From Actinoplanes sp. KI2 (GTDB taxonomy: Bacteria; Actinomycetota; Actinomycetes; Mycobacteriales; Micromonosporaceae), in the NCBI RefSeq assembly GCF_025630775.1, contig NZ_JAOSZE010000054.1, positions 1 through 57,637 of the forward strand: DNA of 57,637 nucleotides. The letters are read 5' to 3'. Both the position numbers and the translations under genes were made by a program. Below the pieces are notes generated by a model. The model was not told where the DNA came from, did no database searches, and saw only the letters and a program-made list of their open reading frames with translations. Positions 26,621 to 35,665 of the stretch are shown in pieces (position 1 is the first letter of the stretch; each line of letters begins with the position of its first letter).

Positions 26621-27615
26621 TGGCGGCCGCCGCACGGTGGAAGCCGTTGGTGCCGTGGGTGTCGGGAGTGCTGTTGCTCCTGGCCGCGCTGGGCCTGCAA
26701 GCCCAGCTGTACGCCGGTCAGGAGCGCACCGTCACCACCATCTTCATGTTCGTCGCGCTCGCCCAGGCCTGGAACCTGATCGGGGGCTACGCCGGGTATG
26801 CCTCGTTCGGTCAGGTGGTGTTCTTCGGCATCGGGGGCTACGTCACCGCGGTCGCGATGACCCACTGGCACCTCAGCTTCTGGACCTGCCTGGTGCTCGC
26901 CGGCGCCGTCGCCGCGGCGTTCGGCGCGGTGATCGGCCTGCCGCTGCTGCGCCTGCGGGGACACTACTTCGCGATCGCCACCCTCGGCGTGGCGGAAGGC
27001 ATCCGGGAGGTGGTCACCAACCTGCCCGAGCTGACCGGCGGCGGTGCGGGCATCACGCTGCCCACCGTCGGCGATCAGGCGGTCACCCCGTACCTCGGCA
27101 ATGATGGTTTTTATCTGCTCTTCCTGGCGCTTGCCGCGCTGGCCGTCCTGGTCAGCGGGCTGGTCGCGGGCAGCCGGGCCGGGTTCGCCCTGCGCGCGAT
27201 CCACCAGGACGAGGACGCGGCCGGGGCGATGGGCGTCAACACCACCCGGATCAAGGTCGTGACGTTCGCCCTGTCCGGGTTCATCACCGGCCTGGTCGGG
27301 GCCGCGTACGCGTTCCAGCAGGTGACGATCTTTCCCGAGCGGCTGTTCGACGTCGACATCACCGTACTCATGGTGGTGATGGTCGTGATCGGCGGCAGCG
27401 GCACCGTGCTCGGCCCGCTCGTCGGCGCGGTGCTCCTGCAGTACCTGTCGGAGTTCCTGCGCCAGAACTACACGAGCTACCACATCTTCCTGCTGGGCGC
27501 GATCATCATCGTCGCGGTGGTCCTGCTGCCCCAGGGCGCGGTCAACTACCTGCGCGACGCCCGGCGCACCGGGGAGTACTCGCTGCTCGCGAACGTCCGG
27601 AGGTACCGCCTGTGA
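26620..27615 (+). CDS. livM: Liv-type ABC permease LivM
   Basis: The 331-residue LivM-like permease has AQAWNLIGGYAGYASFGQVV, RLRGHYFAIATLGVAEG, AIHQDEDAAGAMGVN and VIGGSGTVLGPLVGAVLL, all conserved in the family. ATG at 26620 overlaps the LivH stop by one base (TGATG). Confidence 0.92.
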   Translation: MAAAARWKPLVPWVSGVLLLLAALGLQAQLYAGQERTVTTIFMFVALAQAWNLIGGYAGYASFGQVVFFGIGGYVTAVAMTHWHLSFWTCLVLAGAVAAAFGAVIGLPLLRLRGHYFAIATLGVAEGIREVVTNLPELTGGGAGITLPTVGDQAVTPYLGNDGFYLLFLALAALAVLVSGLVAGSRAGFALRAIHQDEDAAGAMGVNTTRIKVVTFALSGFITGLVGAAYAFQQVTIFPERLFDVDITVLMVVMVVIGGSGTVLGPLVGAVLLQYLSEFLRQNYTSYHIFLLGAIIIVAVVLLPQGAVNYLRDARRTGEYSLLANVRRYRL

Positions 27616-28370
27616 GCGCGACGCCGGTGCTGCGGACCGAGCACCTCAGCCGGCGCTTCGGCGGCCTGACCGCCGTCTCGGACGTCTCGCTCAGCCTCCC
27701 GGAGGGCGAGACGGTCGGCGTCATCGGCCCGAACGGCGCCGGCAAGAGCACGGTCATCAACCTGGTCACCGGCCACCTCAAGCCGAGCTCCGGCCGGGTC
27801 CTGATCGACGGCAAGGACCTGACCGGCGCCCGGCCATGGGTCATCACGCATGCCGGGGTGGCCCGGACGTTCCAGATCGTCAAGCCGTTCCGCGGCATGA
27901 CGGTGCTGGAGAACGTCGCGATCGGGATCCTGTACGGCCCGCACGGCGTTCGCCGCATGTCCCAGGCACGCAAGGGGGCCGCCGGGGTGCTCGACGAGAC
28001 GGGCCTGGCACACCTGGCCGAGCGGGCGCCGGGCGAGCTCTCGGTCGCCGACGCGCGCCGGCTCGAGTTCGCCAAGGCGCTGGCCCTGCGGCCACGGCTG
28101 CTGCTGCTCGACGAGGTGATGGCGGGGCTGCGACACCGGGAGATCGAGTCGAGTCTGGAGCTCATCCGCACACTGAAGACGCGCGGCATCACGATCGTCG
28201 TCGTCGAACACGTCATGCGGGCGATCCTGGCGGTGAGCGACCGCGTCGTCGTGCTGCACCACGGCCGGGTCCTGACCGAGGGCCGGCCGCGCGAGGTGCT
28301 GTCCGACCCCCAGGTGGTGGAGGCATACCTCGGCCACCGGTACGCCCAGCGCCGGGCGGACGGCTCATGA
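27612..28370 (+). CDS. livG: Liv-type ABC ATPase LivG (variant signature)
   Basis: The 252-residue ATPase has Walker A (GPNGAGKST), Walker B (LLLLDEVMAGL) and H-loop (VVVEHVM). In place of the usual LSGGQ or LSYGQ signature it reads LSVADARRLEFAKAL, as in a subset of Liv-type ATPases whose signature reads LTLA-x-RKRLE. It lacks the longer C-terminal tail of classic LivG. GTG start at 27612 overlaps the LivM stop. It works as a heterodimer with LivF. Confidence 0.88.
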   Translation: MSATPVLRTEHLSRRFGGLTAVSDVSLSLPEGETVGVIGPNGAGKSTVINLVTGHLKPSSGRVLIDGKDLTGARPWVITHAGVARTFQIVKPFRGMTVLENVAIGILYGPHGVRRMSQARKGAAGVLDETGLAHLAERAPGELSVADARRLEFAKALALRPRLLLLDEVMAGLRHREIESSLELIRTLKTRGITIVVVEHVMRAILAVSDRVVVLHHGRVLTEGRPREVLSDPQVVEAYLGHRYAQRRADGS

Positions 28371-29062
28371 TGCTCGACGTGCGGAACCTCAGCGCCGGCT
28401 ACGGCCGGGTGCAGGTGCTGTGGGACGTCGACCTGTCGGTGGGCGAGCGGGAGATCGTGGCGCTCGTCGGCCCGAACGGCGCCGGCAAGACGACCCTGCT
28501 GCGGGCGCTGTCCGGGATGACGCCGATACGCGGCGGAACGGCGGAGTTCCGCGGCCGGCCGCTGGGCAACCGCTCCATCGAAGAGATCGTCGACCTCGGC
28601 ATCGCCCACGTGCCGGAGGGCCGCCGGCTGTTCGCCGGGCTGACCGTGCGCGCGAACCTCCAGCTCGGCGGCTGGCGGACGAAGAACACCGACCTGGAGC
28701 GGGTGATCGAGCTCTTCCCCCCGCTCGGGCCGCGGCTGGAGCAGGTGGCCGGCAGCCTGTCCGGCGGCGAGCAGCAGATGTGCGCCATCGCCCGCGGGTT
28801 GATGAGCCGGCCGGAGCTGATGATGATCGACGAGCTGTCGCTCGGGCTGGCGCCGCTCATCGTGGACGAGATCCTCGAACGGCTGCCCGGCATCGCCGCG
28901 GCCGGCACCTCGGTGCTGCTCGTGGAGCAGGACGTGGACGCCGCGCTGTCCGTCGCCGAGCGCGGCTACGTGCTCGAGACCGGCCAGATCACCCTGTCCG
29001 GCAAGGCCGGCGCGCTGCTCGCCGACAAACGGATCCAGGAGAGCTACCTGGGCATCGCGTAA
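28367..29062 (+). CDS. livF: Liv-type ABC ATPase LivF
   Basis: The 231-residue LivF-like ATPase has a canonical Walker A (GPNGAGKTTLL), signature (LSGGEQQMCAIARGL), Walker B (LMMIDELSLGLAP) and H-loop-like LLVEQDVDAAL. The start is ATG at 28367 overlapping the LivG stop; the ATG at 28370 is an equally good alternative. Its canonical signature may compensate for the deviating one in LivG. Confidence 0.9.
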   Translation: MMLDVRNLSAGYGRVQVLWDVDLSVGEREIVALVGPNGAGKTTLLRALSGMTPIRGGTAEFRGRPLGNRSIEEIVDLGIAHVPEGRRLFAGLTVRANLQLGGWRTKNTDLERVIELFPPLGPRLEQVAGSLSGGEQQMCAIARGLMSRPELMMIDELSLGLAPLIVDEILERLPGIAAAGTSVLLVEQDVDAALSVAERGYVLETGQITLSGKAGALLADKRIQESYLGIA

Positions 29063-29230
29063 TTGTTCAGACCGCTCCGGGCCCGGGCGATCGGGCATCG
29101 TACTCCGCCGCCTCGTCGAACGGCCCGGATCCCAGAACATCGCGCGCCGACGCAACGAGCTTTCTACCCTGGTGGTGACGCAAACCCCGCCGGCTGAACG
29201 GGTGGATGGCTGACGCATCGGGAGGAGCGT

Positions 29231-29851
29231 ATGTCTGGTTTCGCGGCTGTCGTGGCGGTGCTCGTATCCCTGGTGGCCGGGGCGACACCCGCCGGTCAAC
29301 CGGAGACCGGTCCGCCACCGGGACACCTCGTTGTCAGTCTCGTCACGGTCATCGGCTCCGGCTGCCGACCCGGAACCGTGAACGTGGCTCCCGGGACGGA
29401 CAACACCGCCCTCACGGTGACCTACCGCAACTATGTCGCCGCGGTCGGCGTCGGGGCCTCGCCGATCGACATGCGGAAGAACTGCCAGCTGGGCGTGCGC
29501 GTCGACATTCCGCGGGGATACACCTTCGCCATCGGCCGGGCCGACTATCGAGGGCTGGCTCGCCTTGCCTCCGGCGCTTCGGGCATCCAGCGGGCCGGCT
29601 ACTACTTCCAAGGGATCTCGCAGACCGCGGTCTCCAGCCACGACTTCCGCGGCCCCTACAACCGGCGCTGGCAGGCGACCGACTCAAAGCCGCTCACCAC
29701 ACTGTCCTTCCCGCCGTGCGGCCAATCTCGCATCCTCAACATCAACTCTTCGTTGATCGTCAATGGCGGGTCGTCCGACACGCGCACCACCAGAAGCTTC
29801 ATGCGTATGGATTCGAACTCCCTCTACCACCTCCAATGGCGACGGTGCTGA
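29231..29851 (+). CDS. Secreted DUF4360 protein, copy 1
   Basis: The 206-residue protein has a Sec-type N-terminus (hydrophobic residues 4-18, cleavage near AGATPA) and the DUF4360 hallmarks: VTVIGSGCRPGTVNVAP, DMRKNCQLGVRVDIPRGYTF, ADYRGLARL, YYFQGISQTA, PPCG, LNINSSL and the C-terminal YHLQWRRC. Cys residues at fixed places suggest disulfides. A paralogue follows 77 bases downstream. The function of DUF4360 is unknown. ATG 29231 follows GGGAGGAGC. Confidence 0.85.
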   Translation: MSGFAAVVAVLVSLVAGATPAGQPETGPPPGHLVVSLVTVIGSGCRPGTVNVAPGTDNTALTVTYRNYVAAVGVGASPIDMRKNCQLGVRVDIPRGYTFAIGRADYRGLARLASGASGIQRAGYYFQGISQTAVSSHDFRGPYNRRWQATDSKPLTTLSFPPCGQSRILNINSSLIVNGGSSDTRTTRSFMRMDSNSLYHLQWRRC

Positions 29852-29928
29852 CGGCGCCGACCCACCTTCGCGTCGCCGCGTTGTCGTCGCCACCCGTTAC
29901 ACACCATCTGACGATTGGATGACCGACC

Positions 29929-30567
29929 ATGTTTGCTGCACCCGTTGCCGCCCTTGCCGGAGCCGTCATGTCGCTCCTGCCACACCCCCCGCTGGAGGCG
30001 CCTCAGCAGCCACCGCCCGGTTCGGTAACGATCAGTTACGCCACCGTCATCGGAAGCGGCTGCCCCCTCGGCACCGCCGCGGTAGCGCTGAATCCCGGCG
30101 CCACGTTCATGACCGTCACCTACAGTCAGTTCCTGGCCCAGGTCGGCGTCGGAGCCATGCCGACCGACAATCGGAAGAACTGCCAGGCCAACATCAGAGT
30201 GCACGTGCCGCAGGGCTGGACCTTCGCGATCGAGAAGACCGACTACCGCGGCTACGCGAACCTTCAGGCCGGCGCCTACGGCATCGAGCGGGCCAACTAC
30301 TACTTCCAGGGAATGTCGCAAACGGCGTACATCCAACACCAGTTCAACGGCCCGTTCCAGAACGACTGGCAGACCACCGACCTGGTCGGCATCGCGGCCC
30401 TGGTCTTCCGGCCGTGCGGCGAGGACCGCAACTTCAACATCAACGCTCAGCTGGCCGTCTATCCGGGCTGGTCGAACCCGCACACCACGAACAGCTACAT
30501 AACCATGGACTCCACCGACGTGAACTTCTCCACGATCTACCACTTCGCGTGGCGCCGATGCCCCTAG
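29929..30567 (+). CDS. Secreted DUF4360 protein, copy 2
   Basis: The 212-residue paralogue of the preceding gene shares ATVIGSGCPLGTAAVALNPG, NRKNCQANIRVHVPQGWTF, KTDYRGYANLQAGAYGIERA, YYFQGMSQTAY, RPCGEDRNFNIN and YHFAWRRCP. It keeps the family's MDSTD motif, which copy 1 has only partly (MDSN). The N-terminus is a short signal peptide. A strong hairpin follows, so the two genes probably form one transcription unit. Tandem duplication with divergence is evident. Confidence 0.85.
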   Translation: MFAAPVAALAGAVMSLLPHPPLEAPQQPPPGSVTISYATVIGSGCPLGTAAVALNPGATFMTVTYSQFLAQVGVGAMPTDNRKNCQANIRVHVPQGWTFAIEKTDYRGYANLQAGAYGIERANYYFQGMSQTAYIQHQFNGPFQNDWQTTDLVGIAALVFRPCGEDRNFNINAQLAVYPGWSNPHTTNSYITMDSTDVNFSTIYHFAWRRCP

Positions 30568-30592
30568 GAACCACCTGACGGCCGCCGTAACC

Positions 30593-30624
30593 GGGCCGGG
30601 CACCGCGATCGCGGTGCCCGGCCC
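30593..30624 (+). terminator. Perfect 32-base palindromic hairpin
   Basis: Starts GGGCCGGGCACCGCG and is self-complementary over 32 bases, centred on CGATCG. It begins 26 bases after the second DUF4360 stop. Very likely a Rho-independent-type hairpin without a U tract, as is common in actinobacteria. Confidence 0.65.
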
Positions 30625-30690
30625 GCTTCGTCCAGGCCGGCCGTTGCCCTGCTCGGCAAAGTTTCCGCAGGATCGGGCAAGAAACTTATT

Positions 30691-30702
30691 TTCATCGATG
30701 AA
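30691..30702. promoter_or_regulatory. Palindrome upstream of the GH31 gene
   Basis: TTCATCGATGAA is a perfect 12-base palindrome with a central CG, 18 bases before the GH31 start and in an AT-rich promoter-like stretch. Palindromes with central CG are typical of LacI-family operators that control glycosidase genes. No regulator gene is adjacent, so this is a suggestion. Confidence 0.4.
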
Positions 30703-30720
30703 CCGGGTTCTCATAAATAA

Positions 30721-33700
30721 ATGCGACCCTTCCCCGCTCCCCCGTCCCGAACGCTCGCCGCCGCGGCCGCCCTCATCGCCGCGGCCGTTGGCGCGATCGC
30801 CCTCCCCACGACGCCCGCGGCGGCCGCCGCGGGACCCGCGTCGGTCACCGACGGCAACGCCCGTTTCCAGGTGCTCACGCCGACGCTGATCCGCACCGAG
30901 TACGCCGGCGACGGCGCCTTCGCCGACGCCGCCACGTTCACCGCGGTCAACCGGTCCTTCCCGGCGCCGCCGTTCACGACCGACGTGACCGGCGACGGCT
31001 ACCGGGAGATCAAGACCAGCGCCCTGACCCTGCGCTACAAGCAGAACAGCGGCCCGTTCACCGCCGCGAACCTGTCGGTGGTGGTCACCGCGACCGGGGT
31101 CACCGCTCATCCGCGGTTCCCGTCCTACTGCCCGGCATCCACCGCCTGCGAGGGCGAGAACGCGCTGCTGCTCGGCACCGCCTCGACCGGTTACGACCAC
31201 ACCGGGTACACCGGCAGCGGGTTCGCCGCCGGCTTCGAGGGCACCGGCAGCGGCGTCCAGTACGACATCGACGTCCCGACCGCCGGCGCCTGGCGACTCG
31301 CCGTCCGCTATGCCAACGCCGTCGGCAGCGACAACCAGAGCGTCACCCGCACCCTGACCGCCCACCTCGACGGCGCCACCGGCCCGCGGTTCAGCCTGCC
31401 GCCCACCACCACCTGGGACACCTGGTCGACGGCGTCGGTGACGGTGAACCTGCACGCCGGCGTCAACACCGTCGCCGTACAGCAGGACGCCGCCGACTCG
31501 GGCCGGGTCAACATCGACAGCCTCGCCGTCACCCCGGCCGGCACCACCACCTACCCGGCCGCCGCCACCGACCTGCTCACCACCGGCTACGGCGCCGGAC
31601 CGAACAGCCAGCTCGGCGGCTGGTACCGCTCGCTGGACAACCTGCCGGGCGGCCTGCCCCAGAGCCTGCATCCCGGCATCCTCAACCGCGGCGGCTGGTA
31701 CCTGCTCGACGACACCCGCACCGCGCTGATGCCGTTGAAGGACCGGCCGAGTCACGGCAGCCAGTCCTACGAGGACGGTTACTTCTTCGGGTACGGGCAG
31801 AACTACAAGCAGGCCCTGGCCGACCTGAACGCGCTCGCCGGCGGCGTCGACCTGCTACCGCGATCCGCGTACGGCGTCTGGTTCTCCCGATTCTGGGGGT
31901 ACAGCACCGCCGACTACCAGAACACGCTGCTGCCCGCGTTCCGCAACAACTTCACGCCGCTCGACTGGCTGGTCGTCGACACCGACTGGAAGAGCCCGGT
32001 CGAGTGGGACGGCTGGAACTGGAACACCGGGCTCTTCCCCGACCCGCAGGCGTTCCTGTCCTGGACCAAACAGATGGGCCTGGACGTCTCCATGAACATC
32101 CACCCGGAGATCGACTCCACCGACCCGAAGTTTCCCGCGGCCAACGCCTCCGCCGGTGGCCTGCCCGTCCAGCCGGACGGGCACACCCACTACTTCGACT
32201 GGGCCAAACCCGCCCACCTGAGCACCTACCAGGGCCTGCACCAGCCGTTCGAGCAGCAGGGCGTCCGCGCCTGGTGGCTCGACTACTGCGGCGGGTGCGG
32301 CTCCTCCATCTCGTCCGACCCGCACATCGGCGCCGACAACCTGATCAACCAGGCCTACGCCGATCACGACACCGGGCGCGGCCTGCGCGGCTTCGCGTTC
32401 AGCCGGATCGGCGGCACCGAGCACGGCACCGGGGACAGCACCAGCTTCGCCTCCGGCCCGTGGTCCGAGCGCCGCAACTCGCTGGCCTTCACCGGTGACA
32501 CCTACTCGACCTGGGACACGCTCGCCTACGAGGTCCGCTACACCGCGGGCCTGGCCGCGGCCGGGCTGTCCAACGTCAGCCACGACATCGGCGGCTTCCA
32601 CGGCGGCCATCTCGCCGACGACATGTACGCCCGCTGGGTGCAGTTCGCCACCTTCCAGCCCGTCGACCGGCTGCACTCCGACCACGGCGACCGGCTCCCC
32701 TGGGACTACCCCGGCGCCGCCCAGGCCAGTGCCGAGCGGTTCCTGCGGTTGCGGGAGGCGCTGGTGCCCTACACGTACACGATGGCGCGGCAGGCGAACC
32801 AGACCGGCCTGACCCTCGTACGGCCGATGTACCTCGACTATCCCACCCAGGAGGCCGCTTACTCGGCCACCGGCGAGTACATGTACGGCGACAGCATGCT
32901 GGTCGCACCGATCACCAGCGCCGGCGGCTCGGTGTCCGTGTGGGTGCCGCCCGGCGCCTGGACCGACTACTTCACCGGAGCGACCTACTCCGGCCCGGGC
33001 ACCGTCACGATGACCGCCCCGCTCTCCCGGATGCCGGTACTGATCAAGGCGGGCGGACTCGTACCGACCCGCACCGACTACGTCCACAACCAGAAGGAGA
33101 GCACCACCGCCCAGCTGACCGTGAACGTCGCGGCCGGCGCCGACGGCAGCTTCTCGCTGTACGGCGACGCCGGGGAGGGCAAGGGGTACCAGTCGGGCGA
33201 GTACACCACCACCCCGTTGTCCTGGGCCGACGGCACGCGGGCGTTCACCGTCGGCGCCACCACCGGCAGCTATCCCGGCGCACCGACCGCCCGCGCCTAC
33301 ACCCTGCGGGTCGCCAACTCCGCCGCGCCGACCGCGGTGAGCGTCGACGGCACGCAGCTGCCCGAGACCGCCTGGTCGTACAACCGGGACAGCCGCACCG
33401 TCACGGTGACCACCGACCGGCTGCCGGCCGGCACGGCGCACTCGGTCGTCCTGACCGGCACCGCCACCGCGAACCCGACCAGCGGCGAGACCATCGGCGT
33501 CGGCGGCCTGTGCCTCGACGTCCGCGGCGGAACCAGCGCCGAGGGCCAGCCCGTGCAGGTCTACACGTGCAACCACACCGCCGCGCAGACCGTCAGCCAC
33601 GCGGCCGACGACACCCTGCAGGTCCTCGGCCGCTGTGTCACGGCAGCCGGCACCGCCAACCGGGCAGCGGTCACGACGAACACCTGCGCCGGCGCCGCCG

Positions 33701-34230
33701 GTCAACTGTGGACCCGCCGCGCCGACGGGAGCCTGCTCAACCCCGCCTCCGGCCGATGCCTGGACGTGCCCGACTCGAACACCACCCCGGGCGCGGTGCA
33801 GTTGCAGCTCTACGACTGCCTGGCGACCGACGGGCAGATCTGGCGGCTGCCGCCCGGCCCCGTCACCGGTCCCGGCGGGCTGTGCGCCGACGTCGCCGGC
33901 GCCGACCCGTCCTCGACGACGCCGATCCAGCTGTACACCTGCAACGCCTCCGACGCGCAACGCTGGTCGACACCCGGCAACGGCAGCATCCGCGTCTTCG
34001 GCAAATGCCTCGACGTCGCCAACGGGGCGACGGCCAACCACACCGCGGTCCAGCTGTTCGACTGCAACGGCACCCCCGCGCAGACCTGGACCAGCCGCGC
34101 CGACGGCACGCTCTACAACCCGAGCTCCGGACGCTGCCTGGACGACACCGGCAACGCGCACACCGCCGGCGACCTCCTGCAGATCTACGACTGCAACAAC
34201 TCGTCAGCCCAGCAGTTCCGCCTGCACTGA
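30721..34230 (+). CDS. Secreted GH31 glycoside hydrolase with CBM35-like and ricin domains
   Basis: The 1169-residue protein has a signal peptide (residues 1-37, ending PAAAAAG), a GH31 N-terminal domain interrupted by a CBM35-like module (about 143-275), a GH31 barrel (about 370-730) and two ricin B-type lectin domains (about 921-1169, repeats such as GLCLDVRGG and GRCLDVPDS). By comparison with GH31 enzymes, the nucleophile is Asp521 (WWLDYCGG) and the acid/base Asp593 (FTGDTYSTW); SHDIGGFHGG follows. An exo-acting alpha-glycosidase or transglycosylase on an extracellular glycan is likely; specificity is open. No good ribosome binding site precedes the ATG, which suggests a leaderless or weakly translated mRNA. 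Confidence 0.9.
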   Translation: MRPFPAPPSRTLAAAAALIAAAVGAIALPTTPAAAAAGPASVTDGNARFQVLTPTLIRTEYAGDGAFADAATFTAVNRSFPAPPFTTDVTGDGYREIKTSALTLRYKQNSGPFTAANLSVVVTATGVTAHPRFPSYCPASTACEGENALLLGTASTGYDHTGYTGSGFAAGFEGTGSGVQYDIDVPTAGAWRLAVRYANAVGSDNQSVTRTLTAHLDGATGPRFSLPPTTTWDTWSTASVTVNLHAGVNTVAVQQDAADSGRVNIDSLAVTPAGTTTYPAAATDLLTTGYGAGPNSQLGGWYRSLDNLPGGLPQSLHPGILNRGGWYLLDDTRTALMPLKDRPSHGSQSYEDGYFFGYGQNYKQALADLNALAGGVDLLPRSAYGVWFSRFWGYSTADYQNTLLPAFRNNFTPLDWLVVDTDWKSPVEWDGWNWNTGLFPDPQAFLSWTKQMGLDVSMNIHPEIDSTDPKFPAANASAGGLPVQPDGHTHYFDWAKPAHLSTYQGLHQPFEQQGVRAWWLDYCGGCGSSISSDPHIGADNLINQAYADHDTGRGLRGFAFSRIGGTEHGTGDSTSFASGPWSERRNSLAFTGDTYSTWDTLAYEVRYTAGLAAAGLSNVSHDIGGFHGGHLADDMYARWVQFATFQPVDRLHSDHGDRLPWDYPGAAQASAERFLRLREALVPYTYTMARQANQTGLTLVRPMYLDYPTQEAAYSATGEYMYGDSMLVAPITSAGGSVSVWVPPGAWTDYFTGATYSGPGTVTMTAPLSRMPVLIKAGGLVPTRTDYVHNQKESTTAQLTVNVAAGADGSFSLYGDAGEGKGYQSGEYTTTPLSWADGTRAFTVGATTGSYPGAPTARAYTLRVANSAAPTAVSVDGTQLPETAWSYNRDSRTVTVTTDRLPAGTAHSVVLTGTATANPTSGETIGVGGLCLDVRGGTSAEGQPVQVYTCNHTAAQTVSHAADDTLQVLGRCVTAAGTANRAAVTTNTCAGAAGQLWTRRADGSLLNPASGRCLDVPDSNTTPGAVQLQLYDCLATDGQIWRLPPGPVTGPGGLCADVAGADPSSTTPIQLYTCNASDAQRWSTPGNGSIRVFGKCLDVANGATANHTAVQLFDCNGTPAQTWTSRADGTLYNPSSGRCLDDTGNAHTAGDLLQIYDCNNSSAQQFRLH

Positions 34231-34277
34231 ATCCGCGGCGTAGTTGACGGTTCACCGATTGCTAGGTAGAAAGACGT

Positions 34278-34313
34278 GGCCGGTGCGCTTCCCCCGTGGC
34301 GCACCGGCCTTTT
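34278..34313 (+). terminator. Intrinsic terminator after GH31 gene
   Basis: GGCCGGTGCGC, a ten-base loop, GCGCACCGGCC, then TTTT: an 11-bp perfect stem with a T run, a textbook Rho-independent terminator 48 bases after the GH31 stop. Confidence 0.9.
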
Positions 34314-34617
34314 CGTCTCAGGGGGTCCACCCGAGCGTGAGGCATGGCGTACGGGAATCTGTCTCCCGTCCGCCATGTCACCTCACTCCCACACCCGCGG
34401 GACACACGGCATCCCTCCGCCCGGCGGGCGGAACATCCCCCGTGCCGTCGCGACCCGCGCAGTCAGGGCATGGCGGTGCGTACATCAGTTGCCTCTACGA
34501 TGCAGGCGTGCACGTGAGTAATCGGCCACAAGGATAGACCCCCATCGCGGGCTGGTGTCAACTCGCAACTACGGTAGATTCGCTACTGCACACATGAGTG
34601 CGCAAGGGAGGCAGGGC
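34314..34617. other. Intergenic region before the XRE operon
   Basis: About 300 bases without a gene. A TAGATT hexamer at 34575-34580, within GGTAGATTCGCTACT, could be a -10 box of the XRE operon, but no matching -35 is clear. Nothing else is recognised. Confidence 0.35.
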
Positions 34618-35103
34618 ATGGGTCACCAGGATGAGCCCAAGAGCCTGGCCGACAAGATCAACCACCTGTACGCGTCCGTCCGGCCGACGGGCCGGGCGCG
34701 GCCGTACTCGGACCGGGAGGTCGCAGCCGCCATCCGGGAGGCCGGCACCGAAATCTCCTACGCCTACCTGCACCTGCTGCGGACCGGCGAGCGAGCGAAC
34801 CCGACCAAGCGCCACCTGGAGGGGCTGGCGCGGTTCTTCGGCGTACCGCCCGCGTACTTCTTCGACGATGACATGGCCACCCAGGTCGACGACGAGCTGC
34901 GCCGCCTGCGGGCACTGCGCGACCTCAAGGACGCCTTCGAGTCGCCCGAGGTGCGCACCGTGGCGCTGAAGGCCCGCGGGCTTTCCGATGTGAGCCTGCA
35001 GCAGCTCGGTGCCATAATCGACCACGTCCGAGCGCTGGAACATCGGGGAAGGACCGTTCCGGACGCCGCCGAGACCGGCGTCGACGACCGATCCGGCGAC
35101 TAG
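34618..35103 (+). CDS. EspR-like XRE family regulator
   Basis: The 161-residue protein has a helix-turn-helix at about residues 20-75 (SLADKINHLYASV, EISYAYLHLLRTGERANPT, LEGLARFFGVPPAYFFDDD), the same arrangement as mycobacterial EspR, followed by a C-terminal helical part. The ATG at 34618 is preceded by GGGAGG at seven bases; in-frame starts at 34555 and 34594 are poorer. It leads an operon with an ImmA/IrrE-like peptidase, a DUF6545 membrane protein and a PAP2-like protein. Regulator/ImmA pairs are commonly derepressed by cleavage of the regulator. Confidence 0.85.
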   Translation: MGHQDEPKSLADKINHLYASVRPTGRARPYSDREVAAAIREAGTEISYAYLHLLRTGERANPTKRHLEGLARFFGVPPAYFFDDDMATQVDDELRRLRALRDLKDAFESPEVRTVALKARGLSDVSLQQLGAIIDHVRALEHRGRTVPDAAETGVDDRSGD

Positions 35104-35134
35104 CCAGCTCGCGGGGAGGACGATAAAGGCCGAC

Positions 35135-35665
35135 ATGGATCACCGGATCCGCAAACGCATGCAGCGGCTTCTGCGCGAGTTGGACGTTCGTATCCCGGCG
35201 CCGTTCACCGCCGAGGAGTTCTGCCGGAACCTCGCCTCGGCCCGCGAACGAGAAATACATCTCGTTCCCTGGGATACCACCCGGGCTTCCGTTCCGTGCG
35301 GGCTGTGGATTTCCACCGAACAGGCCGACTACGTCATCTACGAGCAGGCGGCCGCGGCGATCCTGCGCGAGCACATCATCCTGCACGAGCTCGGCCACCT
35401 GCTTCTCGGCCACGCCGGCGCCGTTGACCTGCAGGGCGTACTCGGCACCTTCGACATCCTGGACACGTCGGTCGTGGAGCGCGTACTCGGCCGCACCAGT
35501 TCCTACGATGCGCGGGAGGAACGCGAGGCCGAAATCCTGGCGAGTGTCATCGGTGAACACCCGGCCCGATACGCTTCCGAGGCGCAGGGACAGCTCTCGG
35601 CGGACGCGGCCGCGGTCGTCGATCGATTCGGCGCAGCGTTGGCAGCCGACCGGAGGTGGCGGTGA
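35135..35665 (+). CDS. ImmA/IrrE-like metallopeptidase
   Basis: The 176-residue protein carries a zinc-peptidase motif HELGHLLLGH (His84, Glu85, His88) in a short cytoplasmic fold of the ImmA/IrrE (DUF955) type. The family cleaves or inactivates partner XRE repressors in response to stress. It lies 31 bases after the XRE gene, so the two probably form a repressor/anti-repressor pair. Its stop overlaps the GTG of the membrane protein (GTGA). Confidence 0.85.
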   Translation: MDHRIRKRMQRLLRELDVRIPAPFTAEEFCRNLASAREREIHLVPWDTTRASVPCGLWISTEQADYVIYEQAAAAILREHIILHELGHLLLGHAGAVDLQGVLGTFDILDTSVVERVLGRTSSYDAREEREAEILASVIGEHPARYASEAQGQLSADAAAVVDRFGAALAADRRWR

